DNA of 12,258 nt from JBOGDS01 sp050743075. Lineage in GTDB: Bacteria > Actinomycetota > Actinomycetes > Jiangellales > Jiangellaceae. Position 1 is the first letter of the stretch; every line of letters starts with the position of its first letter. Location: contig JBOGDS010000095.1 of NCBI GenBank assembly GCA_050743075.1, positions 1-12,258 of the forward strand, given 5' to 3'. The position numbers and the translations under genes are program-made. Shown here in pieces: positions 1-7,645 of this stretch. The notes beneath the pieces are model-generated. The model saw nothing but the letters and a program-made list of their open reading frames with translations, did no database searches and had not been told where the DNA came from.

Positions 1-30
1 GCACCGGAGCCTGGTGAAGCACCCGTACGC

Positions 31-1644
<1,614 letters not shown>

Positions 1645-1674
1645 CCTAGACAAGTCGGTCCCGAGGAGAAGACC

Positions 1675-1690
1675 CCGCGCCCGGGCGCGG
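1675..1690. terminator. GC-rich palindrome after guaA, possible terminator
   Basis: A perfect 16-bp self-complementary sequence (CCGCGC-CCGG-GCGCGG) lies 30 bp after the guaA stop codon. As RNA it could fold into a 6-bp GC stem with a 4-base loop. No U-run follows, which is common for actinomycete terminators. The rest of the 152-bp gap before the next gene shows nothing else clear. Termination is an inference. Confidence 0.4.
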
Positions 1691-1796
1691 AGCGGCAGGT
1701 CAGGGCGGCCGCGGATCGCGTGGGTTGGGTCAGCCGTCACGTCGGGTTCGCGGCGTCGTCGCAGTCCCGACACATACGGCAGGTCAGCTGGGGGGC

Positions 1797-2897
1797 GTGT
1801 CCAGCCTGGTGGCTTCGCGTCCGGGACAGGCGGCGGTTCTGGCGCCGCCGCGGTCCCTGCCGGCGCGCGGCGGTCCGCTGGTCATCGCCCACCGCGGTGC
1901 GAGCGGCTACCGACCCGAGCACACCCTCGAGGCGTACCGACTGGCCATCGCACTCGGCGCCGACTACATCGAGCCCGACCTGGTGGTCACGGCCGACGGG
2001 GTGCTCGTCGCCCGGCACGAGAACGAGATCTCCGCCACGACCGACGTCGCCGACCGTCCCGAGTTCGCCGGCAGGCGCATGACCATGCAGATCGCCGGGC
2101 GAGCCGTCACCGGGTGGTTCGTCGAGGACTTCAGCGCGGCCGAGCTGAGGATGCTACGGGCCCGGGAGCGGCTGCCCGAGATCCGGGCGCACAACCAGAT
2201 CTACGACCGACGCTTCGCGGTACCGACGTTCGACGAGATTCTCGAGCTGGCCCGGTCCGAGTCGCTGCGACGGGGCCACCCGGTGGGTGTCTACCCGGAG
2301 ATCAAGCAGCCGGCGCACTTCGCCCGGCTGGGCTTGGGGCACGTCGAGCCACTCGTGGTCGCGCTACGGCGGTCGGGGCCCGACGTGCCGGTGTACGTCC
2401 AGTCGTTCGACCCGACCGCGTTGCACGACATGGCGGCGAGAACGACCCACCCCCTGGTGCAGCTCGTCGGCATCGGCCGGCCGGCGCGGGCCGGTTCGCC
2501 GGACCTGTTGACGCCGAGCGGCCTGCGCGAGGTGTCGACGTACGCCCATGTTCTCGGCGCGCACAAGTCGCTGCTCATACCCCGGGACCGGGACGGACGG
2601 TTGAGCATGCCGAGTGGGCTTCTCGACCGCGCGCACGATGCCGGCCTCGCGGTGCACGCGTGGACATTCCGTAACGAGAACGCCTTCCTGCCCGCTGACC
2701 GTCGACGCGGGCATCCAGCCGGCCGGTACGGCGACGCCTTCGGCGAGTACGGGAGGTTCCTCGAGCTCGGCGTCGACGGGATCTTCACCGACCACCCGGA
2801 CACCGCGCTGGCCGCTCTCGCGTCAACGGGGCTCGCGGTCGCGGCGGACCCGGGCGAGGGACGCCATGAGACCGGCCAGCCCCACCGAGACGAGTAG
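1797..2897 (+). CDS. Glycerophosphodiester phosphodiesterase (GlpQ/UgpQ family)
   Basis: Hydrolyses glycerophosphodiesters (deacylated phospholipids) to sn-glycerol 3-phosphate and an alcohol. The protein is about 366 aa, a TIM-barrel GDPD domain. From the GTG at 1797, the catalytic and metal-binding signature is present: His32-Arg33 in AHRGASGYRPEHT, Glu59 and Asp61 in IEPDLV, His74 in VARHENE, and a later YPEIKQP strand with the expected Glu/Lys. The ARHENEIS..TTDV form is the longer GlpQ-like type. No signal peptide or membrane segment is visible, so a cytoplasmic location is inferred. The GTG at 1797 is preferred because a G-rich AGCTGGGGGG sits just upstream; the only clear longer start is a TTG at 1725, which would add 24 unconserved residues. 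The 3' end overlaps, antisense, the tail of the small membrane-protein gene on the other strand by 75 bp. Confidence 0.92.
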   Translation: MSSLVASRPGQAAVLAPPRSLPARGGPLVIAHRGASGYRPEHTLEAYRLAIALGADYIEPDLVVTADGVLVARHENEISATTDVADRPEFAGRRMTMQIAGRAVTGWFVEDFSAAELRMLRARERLPEIRAHNQIYDRRFAVPTFDEILELARSESLRRGHPVGVYPEIKQPAHFARLGLGHVEPLVVALRRSGPDVPVYVQSFDPTALHDMAARTTHPLVQLVGIGRPARAGSPDLLTPSGLREVSTYAHVLGAHKSLLIPRDRDGRLSMPSGLLDRAHDAGLAVHAWTFRNENAFLPADRRRGHPAGRYGDAFGEYGRFLELGVDGIFTDHPDTALAALASTGLAVAADPGEGRHETGQPHRDE

Positions 2898-3026
2898 GAC
2901 CGGTGCGGCCACCCCGAGGCCGGGCAGCCCGAGGATCTCGTAGTGGACCAACGGCCACATCGCACTCACTCCCAAGAAGAGAAGACCGAAGACGAGGGAC
3001 ACGACGTCGGTGTCATGGCGCTGCAC
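2823..3026 (-). CDS. Small two-helix membrane protein, function unknown
   Basis: A 67-residue protein with two predicted membrane helices, about residues 8-29 (VVSLVFGLLFLGVSAMW...) and 36-60 (GLGVAAPVLLVSVGLAGL...), and a basic tail ending RVRRDREPR. The GTG start at 3026 is chosen because GGAGG lies 6 nt upstream at ideal spacing; a GTG at 3050 would lengthen it but has no such site. The gene begins 14 nt inside the end of the PspC/LiaF-like gene, so it is probably translated with it and belongs to the same operon. This suggests a role alongside the envelope-stress module, perhaps as an accessory membrane subunit, which is inference. Its last 25 codons lie opposite the end of the phosphodiesterase gene. 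I do not recognise a named family. Confidence 0.7.
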   Translation of the reverse strand: MQRHDTDVVSLVFGLLFLGVSAMWPLVHYEILGLPGLGVAAPVLLVSVGLAGLMASLARVRRDREPR

Positions 3027-4308
3027 GGAGCACCTCCAGTTCTCCGACACCGAGGTCGATGTCGAGTTCCAGCACGCCGCCGCCCGGACCGTCGTCGCCG
3101 ACGTCGGTGAAGCGGGTCTCCCGGCCGAAGCCTTCAGTGGTCTGGCCGAAGGCTTCCAGGTCGCCCACGCCGAGGTCGGCGTTCAGATTCACGTCGACGT
3201 CCGGCGGGAGGATGACGAGCAGCTCGCCCACCCCCATGTCGATGCTCAGGGTCTCGTCGGCACCGGCGAAGTCGAGCCCGGACAGGTCGTACTCGACACT
3301 TCCTGCTCCGTAGTCCTGGGTGCCGGTCGGCAACTCTGCAAGCGTGGTCGGGCGGACGGTGATGTCGACGGCCTCCCAGTCCAGCCGCTCGAACGCGACG
3401 GCAGGCACGAGGGCGCCGGCAAGGGCGATGCCGAGCACGATCAGCCCGCGAGACCGTCCCCACCAGGTGCCGAGCAGCAGCCCGAGCCCGACGACGGCCA
3501 GGGCGCTCGCGGCGTAAATCGCGGCCGGCACGTCCGCCCAGATCGCATCGTTGATCGCGATGAGGCCGACGGTGGCTGCCGCGGCGCTGACCGTCAGCCG
3601 TCCGAGCGCCGAGCGGGGGGATCGAGGTGCCGGGGGCGCGGCCGGCGTTTCGAGCACGGGCTCGTCGGTCCAGGTCTCGGCGGAGCCGGCTTGCCAGTCG
3701 GTGGCCTCGGTCCACCACCGTTCCTCGTCGGTCTGCACACCAGTGCTCGGCGAGGCGGACCCGGGGTAACCGGGGTATCCCGGGTAGTCGGGGAACGAGG
3801 CCGCGTCGTGGCCACCATCGTCGACGGGTGCATGTCGGGCCGAGACGGCGTCGTCGTCACCACGGTCACGTCGCAGCAGCATCACGATGCCGCAGGCGGC
3901 CAGCAAGAGCAGGACGCCGCCGTCCCAGGAGCCGCTGACGACTCCCCAGAATGCGGTCAGGACCACGAGGAGCAGCCCGAAGGCCAGCGCGACCGTGGCG
4001 GTGCGCGGCGAGCCGGTCTCGTGCCGGCCGAGGGCCTGGTCGGCCACCGACGCGGTCTCGTCCTCGGCCGGAAGCAGCAGCCAGGCAGCGGCGTAGAGGA
4101 GGATGCCGATCCCGCCGAACAGGGCGAGGACGACGGTGACGATCCGAAGGACGAGGGGGTCGATCTGCAGATGACGGCCGAGGCCCCCCAGCACGCCGGC
4201 GACCATCCGGTCGGACCTGCTTCGCCGCATGGCCCGCAACTCTGTGCCGAGCCCGGGTGGCGGCGGAGGCGGGCCCGGCGGCTGCATGGTCGGCGCGTCG
4301 TCGTTCAT
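3013..4308 (-). CDS. PspC-domain / LiaF-like membrane regulator of envelope stress
   Basis: A 431-aa membrane protein. Residues 8-20 are proline-rich; residues about 30-83 form a PspC domain (RMVAGVLGGLGRHL...GIGILLYAAAWLLLP). Two further helices follow (about 104-125 and 130-146). Next is an acidic Gly/Asp linker containing a threefold YPG repeat (175-183), and then another cluster of helices (about 236-306). The soluble C-terminus has three copies of a GVG(E/D)L turn (359-363, 380-384, 420-424), typical of the LiaF-like 'cell wall-active antibiotic response' beta-rich domain. Proteins of this build restrain or tune a partner histidine kinase (LiaF, and from memory EsrI of Corynebacterium). 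Here the gene is head to head with a kinase that also has a PspC domain, which supports that role. The ATG at 4308 has no strong ribosome site. Function as kinase modulator is inferred; domain calls are strong. Confidence 0.85.
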   Translation of the reverse strand: MNDDAPTMQPPGPPPPPPGLGTELRAMRRSRSDRMVAGVLGGLGRHLQIDPLVLRIVTVVLALFGGIGILLYAAAWLLLPAEDETASVADQALGRHETGSPRTATVALAFGLLLVVLTAFWGVVSGSWDGGVLLLLAACGIVMLLRRDRGDDDAVSARHAPVDDGGHDAASFPDYPGYPGYPGSASPSTGVQTDEERWWTEATDWQAGSAETWTDEPVLETPAAPPAPRSPRSALGRLTVSAAAATVGLIAINDAIWADVPAAIYAASALAVVGLGLLLGTWWGRSRGLIVLGIALAGALVPAVAFERLDWEAVDITVRPTTLAELPTGTQDYGAGSVEYDLSGLDFAGADETLSIDMGVGELLVILPPDVDVNLNADLGVGDLEAFGQTTEGFGRETRFTDVGDDGPGGGVLELDIDLGVGELEVLRAAP

Positions 4309-4439
4309 GACACCCGATCGTGCCCACTGCGGCTGCGATGCGCATCAGGGATCTCCCCGGCAGCACCCTGGTTCGCCCTCGGGGACCGCGCGGGGGGCTC
4401 CCTCATGGCGGCAGGGGCGCACCCGTGTGACCATCGACT
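4309..4439. promoter_or_regulatory. Divergent intergenic region between PspC/LiaF gene and sensor kinase operon
   Basis: These 131 bp separate two genes transcribed away from each other and should hold both promoters and any binding site for the adjacent response regulator. I see no convincing -35/-10 pair on either strand. The only patterned element is a tandem near-repeat at its right edge, listed separately. Autoregulation from this region is expected by analogy with LiaFSR-type systems, not shown. Confidence 0.45.
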
Positions 4440-4453
4440 GTGACCATGTCGAC
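4426..4453 (+). repeat. Tandem near-repeat spanning the kinase start codon
   Basis: TGTGACCATCGAC (4426-4438) is followed immediately by TGTGACCATGTCGAC (4439-4453), the same unit with two inserted bases. The second copy contains both candidate start codons of the kinase gene (GTG 4440 and ATG 4446). It could be a slippage duplication that created a start, or a direct-repeat binding site. Neither is proven. Confidence 0.4.
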
Positions 4454-5750
4454 CTCGCACGCCCGGGGACAGCCCCCGCCGGCGTCTGGCCGACGTGTAT
4501 CCGGTCCGCCGGCGTACGTGCGGCCCGCGGACGGCCGGCTGGTCGGCGGTGTCGCGGCCGGGTTGGCGACCCACCTGGGACTGCAACCGCTGGCGGTCCG
4601 GATCTGCTTCGCCCTGCTTGCCGGCATCTCCGGTTTCGGCGTCGTCCTCTACCTCGCCCTCTGGGTCTTCACGCCGACCGAGCACGCCGCCGTCCCCGAC
4701 GAACCGGCCGGCATCGCGGCGGCCACCCGGTCGGGCAAGCGCCGCCGCCGCCCCCGGCTGCCGCGGACCGGGGACCTGGGGCAGCTCGCCGCGCTGGTCC
4801 TGCTGGGGGCGGGTGTGGCGTTGCTCGTGCAGCAGACGCCGCTGGGTATCAGCCCGACGGTCTTCGTGCCGATGTTGCTGGCCGGGTTCGGGGTCGCCCT
4901 GATCTGGCGCACGGCCGACGAGCACGAACGCCGCGACATGGCGGCCGTGTCCCCGCGCGCGCCCTGGCTCGCGCCGCTGATCGGCCGCGGTGGCTGGCTC
5001 GCAGCCTTCCGGATTGCGGCCGGCGTCGTCGTGATCGGGACAGGTCTGATCGCGTTCCTGGTCGGACAGGGCCAGCTGGTGTCGACCGTGGACAGCCTGA
5101 TGGGCGTCCTCGCGGTGCTCGTCGGGCTCGGGCTCATCCTCGGGCCGTGGCTGTGGCGGCTGTGGCGCGACCTCGAGACGGAGCGGCACGTGCGGATCGT
5201 GACCCAGGAGCGTGCCGATGTCGCCGCGCACCTGCACGACTCGGTGCTGCAGACGCTCGCGCTGATCCAGAAGCACGCCCACGAACCCCGCGAGGTCGTC
5301 CGCCTCGCGCGCAGCCAGGAACGTGACCTGCGCGGCTGGCTGTACGGGGACGTCAAGAACGACGAGGCGTCGTTCGCCGCCGCGCTGCGACAGGCTGCCG
5401 CCGACGTCGAGGATGCCCACGGGATCCCCGTCGAGGTGGTCACCGTCGGCAACATCGAGATCGACGACCGGATCCGCGCCGTGCTCAACGCGACCCGCGA
5501 GGCAGCCGTCAACGCGGCGAAGCACTCCGGCGCGGACAAGGTCGACATCTACGCCGAGGTCGACGGGTCCGACGTCGAGCTCTTCGTCAGGGACAGAGGC
5601 AAGGGTTTCGACGCCGAAGCCGTGCCCGACGACCGGCTGGGCGTGCGACGCTCGATCATCGGCCGGATGGAACGACATGGTGGCACCGGGAGCATCCGCT
5701 CGACCCCTGGAGAAGGCACCGAGGTGCGCCTCTCGACGAGGAGGACCTAG
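4440..5750 (+). CDS. PspC-domain sensor histidine kinase (EsrS/LiaS-like)
   Basis: A 436-aa membrane kinase. After a polar N-terminus, a PspC domain spans about residues 27-82 (GRLVGGVAAGLATHL...GFGVVLYLALWVFTP), paralogous to that of the divergent gene. About four more hydrophobic helices follow (113-132, 137-158, 186-209, 220-243) with only short loops, so there is no sizeable extracellular sensor domain. The cytoplasmic part has a HisKA_3-like dimerisation region with ERADVAAHLHDSVLQ, phospho-acceptor His266 inferred, and an HATPase domain with N-box Asn358 (REAAVNAAKHS) and G-box DRGKGF at 385-390. It would phosphorylate the regulator encoded directly downstream with no gap. The start is GTG 4440 or ATG 4446; neither has a strong ribosome site. 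The layout matches envelope-stress kinases that sense through the membrane or a partner protein, such as EsrS (from memory) and LiaS. Confidence 0.9.
   Translation: MTMSTSHARGQPPPASGRRVSGPPAYVRPADGRLVGGVAAGLATHLGLQPLAVRICFALLAGISGFGVVLYLALWVFTPTEHAAVPDEPAGIAAATRSGKRRRRPRLPRTGDLGQLAALVLLGAGVALLVQQTPLGISPTVFVPMLLAGFGVALIWRTADEHERRDMAAVSPRAPWLAPLIGRGGWLAAFRIAAGVVVIGTGLIAFLVGQGQLVSTVDSLMGVLAVLVGLGLILGPWLWRLWRDLETERHVRIVTQERADVAAHLHDSVLQTLALIQKHAHEPREVVRLARSQERDLRGWLYGDVKNDEASFAAALRQAAADVEDAHGIPVEVVTVGNIEIDDRIRAVLNATREAAVNAAKHSGADKVDIYAEVDGSDVELFVRDRGKGFDAEAVPDDRLGVRRSIIGRMERHGGTGSIRSTPGEGTEVRLSTRRT
5739..5744 (+). promoter_or_regulatory. Strong ribosome binding site of the response regulator
   Basis: AGGAGG inside the last codons of the kinase gene, 6 nt before the ATG at 5751. 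This is a near-perfect Shine-Dalgarno sequence. It fixes the regulator's start and gives it its own strong initiation even though the kinase stop codon abuts its ATG. Confidence 0.75.
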
Positions 5751-6407
5751 ATGACCGAGACGACGCAGGTGCCCATGACCACGGTGGTGCTGGTCGACGA
5801 CCACGCGATGTTCCGGACCGGAGTTCGCGCCGAGCTGGGGTCGTCCGTCGACGTCGTCGGTGAGGCGGCAGACGCGCCGGAGGCGATCCGGGTCGTGCTG
5901 GAGACGCGCCCTGACGTGGTGCTGCTGGATGTCCACCTGCCCGGCGGTGGAGGCGCCGAGGTACTCCGGCAGGTGCATCCACAGGCCCCGGACGTGAAGT
6001 TCCTCGCGCTGTCGGTGTCAGACGCCGCCGAGGACGTGATCGGGACGATCCGTGCCGGCGCCCGCGGCTACGTCACCAAGTCGATCACCGGTGACGAGCT
6101 GGTGGCCGCGATCAAGCGGGTGGCCGACGGTGACGCGGTGTTCTCGCCCCGGCTGGCCGGTTTCGTGCTCGACGCATTCGCCGGCTCGGAGGCGCCCAGC
6201 GTCGACGACGACCTGGACCGGCTCACGCAGCGCGAGCGCGAGGTGCTGCGGCTCATCGCCCGCGGCTACGCCTACAAGGAGATCGCCAAGGAGCTTTTCA
6301 TCTCGGTCAAGACGGTCGAGACGCACGTGTCCGCCGTGCTGCGCAAGCTCCAGCTGTCGAACCGGTACGAGCTCACCCGCTGGGCCACGGACCGCCGCCT
6401 GGTCTGA
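5751..6407 (+). CDS. LuxR/NarL-type response regulator
   Basis: A 218-aa DNA-binding regulator, partner of the PspC-domain kinase. The receiver domain (about 11-125) has the acidic pair Asp16-Asp17, phospho-acceptor Asp60 in VVLLDVHLPG, Ser88 at the switch position and Lys110 in GYVTKS. The C-terminal LuxR helix-turn-helix (about 157-214) reads LTQREREVLRLIARG...KEIAKELFISVKTVETHV, the family signature. The kinase stop codon (TAG, 5748-5750) is immediately followed by this ATG, so the two genes form one transcript. Likely targets, by analogy, include the divergent PspC/LiaF-like gene. A long hairpin palindrome lies 16 bp after the stop and may end the transcript. Confidence 0.94.
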   Translation: MTETTQVPMTTVVLVDDHAMFRTGVRAELGSSVDVVGEAADAPEAIRVVLETRPDVVLLDVHLPGGGGAEVLRQVHPQAPDVKFLALSVSDAAEDVIGTIRAGARGYVTKSITGDELVAAIKRVADGDAVFSPRLAGFVLDAFAGSEAPSVDDDLDRLTQREREVLRLIARGYAYKEIAKELFISVKTVETHVSAVLRKLQLSNRYELTRWATDRRLV

Positions 6408-6423
6408 CCCGCACCCGACGACC

Positions 6424-6483
6424 ACGAGTGGAGGGTTCTCCGTCCTTCACGCCGGACGAAGGGACGGAAAACCCTCCACTCGT
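6424..6483. repeat. 60-bp hairpin palindrome, probable bidirectional terminator or dispersed intergenic palindrome
   Basis: Perfect 14-bp arms, ACGAGTGGAGGGTT (6424-6437) and its reverse complement (6470-6483), enclose a second complementary segment: CCGTCC at 6440-6445 pairs with GGACGG at 6462-6467, extendable through TTC/GAA with one bulge. As RNA it would form a stem of more than 20 bp with a loop of about 9 nt. It sits between the regulator stop (6407) and the next start (6508). Position suggests termination. The size and near-perfection also fit a dispersed palindromic repeat of the kind found in actinomycete intergenic regions; only one copy is visible here. Confidence 0.7.
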
Positions 6484-6495
6484 CGGCGGGGTCGG

Positions 6496-6501
6496 TAGCC
6501 T
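6496..6501 (+). promoter_or_regulatory. Candidate -10 hexamer for a leaderless transcript
   Basis: TAGCCT fits TANNNT and ends 6 nt before the ATG at 6508, so transcription would begin at or next to the A of the start codon. There is no ribosome site upstream of this gene, which agrees with leaderless translation. No clear -35 element is seen; it would fall inside the hairpin palindrome. Confidence 0.45.
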
Positions 6502-6507
6502 GCCGCG

Positions 6508-6864
6508 ATGGAGGTCGTCTACAAGCTGCTGGTCGTGCTGCACCTGCTGGCCATGGCCAGCCTCGTCGGCGGCTGGCTGGTCCAGCTCCGCAACCGCGGC
6601 GAGCGCTTCGTCAGCCCGGCGATGGTCCACGGCGTGCTGACGCTGCTCGTCACGGGGGTGCTGATCGTCGGGCTGGCCGAGGGCGTGGACTCGCTCGACC
6701 GCGACGTCGACCGGGCCAAGGTCGGCGTGAAGCTCCTGGTGGCGCTCCTGGTGGCCGTGCTCTGTATGGTCAACCGGCGCCGGCCGAGTGTGCCCGACGG
6801 CCTCTACGTCCTGATCGGGCTGCTGTCGGTGGCAAACGTGGTCGTCGCCGTCTTCTGGACGTGA
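6508..6864 (+). CDS. Four-helix integral membrane protein, unknown function
   Basis: A 118-aa protein made almost entirely of four hydrophobic helices: about residues 4-27 (starting VYKLLVVLHLLAMASLVGGWL), 38-59, 71-91 and 98-117, with short charged loops (LRNRGERF, DRDVDRAK, NRRRPS). The first helix has a His in a VLHLLAM context, which in some small membrane families binds haem, but no second conserved ligand pattern is clear, so I do not claim a cytochrome. The gene stands alone: a palindrome separates it from the regulator upstream, and it converges on the toxin gene with only 22 bp between stop codons. The start at 6508 is the only ATG before the first helix. Hypothetical, but coding potential is good. 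Confidence 0.75.
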   Translation: MEVVYKLLVVLHLLAMASLVGGWLVQLRNRGERFVSPAMVHGVLTLLVTGVLIVGLAEGVDSLDRDVDRAKVGVKLLVALLVAVLCMVNRRRPSVPDGLYVLIGLLSVANVVVAVFWT

Positions 6865-6886
6865 CAGCCGAGCGCCGAGCCAGCGG

Positions 6887-7285
6887 TCAGTCAGGCAGGA
6901 TCCGGACGTCGCACCGCAGGCCGGGGGCCGTCTCGAGCCGCCGATCGCCAGTGAGCAACGTGACACCGAGGGTTTCGGCGAGTGCGACATAAGCGGCGTC
7001 ATACGCGGTGAGGTTGGGCCGCAGCTCCCAGACCCGTGGAAGCAATGCGGCGTGAGGATGCCGGATCAACGGCATCTCGGCGAAGTCGGCTACCGCGGCG
7101 CGGGCCGTCGGTGCGTCGAGGCTCCCGCGGAAGACCAGCTTGTAGAGGACCGAGGCGACCTCGAGGTCGGCAAGGTGCGGCACGTGGGCCTCACCAGCGC
7201 CTCGCATCGCCTCCCGTGCCTGGGCGCCTCGGCCGCCGCCATCCGCGACAGCAGCGACGAGCACGGAAGCGTCGGTCACGAGCAT
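6887..7285 (-). CDS. vapC: VapC-like PIN-domain ribonuclease toxin
   Basis: A 132-aa PIN-domain protein; such toxins cleave RNA (tRNA or rRNA in characterised VapC proteins) in the cytoplasm unless bound by their antitoxin. The four acidic metal-binding positions are present: Asp5 (LVTDASVLV), Glu42 (LADLEVASVL), Asp96 (TAYDAAYVALAE) and Asp114 (LLTGDRRL), so it is probably active. The ATG at 7285 shares its A with the TGA stop of the upstream antitoxin gene (TGATG), the usual coupled arrangement. A longer in-frame opening reading to 7531 only overlaps the antitoxin in another frame and is rejected. Family call is strong; the RNA target is unknown. Confidence 0.92.
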   Translation of the reverse strand: MLVTDASVLVAAVADGGGRGAQAREAMRGAGEAHVPHLADLEVASVLYKLVFRGSLDAPTARAAVADFAEMPLIRHPHAALLPRVWELRPNLTAYDAAYVALAETLGVTLLTGDRRLETAPGLRCDVRILPD

Positions 7286-7515
7286 CAGTGCGCGACCCGC
7301 TCGTCCGCCAGCGCGTCGTTGATCTCGGCAAAGGTCAGCCGCGAGGCCCGGCTCTCGGCTCGGGCGAGGACGTCGTCGAGGGTGGGGCGGGCCGCGATCC
7401 GCGCGAGCTCGCGTCCGACGTACTCCGACAACGACATCCCCCGTTCCGCGGCCCGCGCCTTGAGCGTGGCGTGGACATGGTCGGGCAGGTTCCGTACTTG
7501 CAGCATCACCGCCAT
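7285..7515 (-). CDS. vapB: VapB-like ribbon-helix-helix antitoxin
   Basis: A 76-aa antitoxin. Its N-terminus MLQVRNLPDHVHATLKARAAERGMS is the ribbon-helix-helix/FitA-like DNA-binding pattern: a short beta strand and then two helices, ending SLSEYVGREL. The C-terminal part (about 43-76, RPTLDDVLARAESR...) is the segment expected to wrap the PIN toxin. It would neutralise the toxin and repress its own operon. The start ATG at 7515 is chosen over the in-frame ATG at 7506 because a TANNNT hexamer lies exactly 6 nt upstream and no ribosome site is present, suggesting a leaderless message. An inverted repeat that could be its operator lies just beyond. The operon is divergent from pcrA. Confidence 0.9.
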   Translation of the reverse strand: MAVMLQVRNLPDHVHATLKARAAERGMSLSEYVGRELARIAARPTLDDVLARAESRASRLTFAEINDALADERVAH

Positions 7516-7521
7516 GTCGCG

Positions 7522-7543
7522 ACGATAGCATGCTTGATGCATG
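7522..7543 (-). promoter_or_regulatory. vapBC promoter and operator-like inverted repeat
   Basis: On the minus strand, TATCGT (7527 to 7522) is a TANNNT -10 candidate ending 6 nt before the vapB ATG. Overlapping the spacer just upstream is a perfect inverted repeat CATGC-ATCAA-GCATG (7543 to 7529). A palindrome overlapping the promoter is where a VapB ribbon-helix-helix dimer would be expected to bind for autorepression. Binding is inferred from position and symmetry only. Confidence 0.5.
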
Positions 7544-7628
7544 TGAGTGCGTGTGATGTGCAGTCGCGCTGGGCCCGGTGACGCGACGGCAGCGGCGGGA
7601 GCGAGGCCCGCTTGTCGTCGGAGCCTCC

Positions 7629-7634
7629 TAGACT
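7629..7634 (+). promoter_or_regulatory. Candidate -10 hexamer of pcrA
   Basis: TAGACT fits TANNNT and lies 11 nt before the chosen pcrA ATG at 7646, so the 5' leader would be only a few bases. No well-spaced -35 is visible. It supports the 7646 start rather than the in-frame GTG/ATG codons farther upstream, which lie before this hexamer. Confidence 0.4.
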
Positions 7635-7645
7635 CGATACCCACG

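Noticed and set aside
1725..1796. TTG-initiated N-terminal extension of the phosphodiesterase
   Set aside because: The extra 24 residues show no signal peptide or conservation pattern, and the GTG at 1797 has a better upstream site.
3010..4443. Long plus-strand open frame opposite the PspC/LiaF-like gene (477 codons)
   Set aside because: Glu/Gly/Arg-rich low-complexity translation with no domains; the opposite strand has clear PspC and LiaF-like domains.
4305..5978. Long minus-strand open frame opposite the kinase and regulator (557 codons)
   Set aside because: His/Asp/Arg-rich shadow of two well-supported genes; no ribosome site and no family pattern.
7547..7645. 33-codon N-terminal extension of PcrA
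   Set aside because: Low-complexity, not typical of the family, and upstream of the candidate -10 at 7629-7634.
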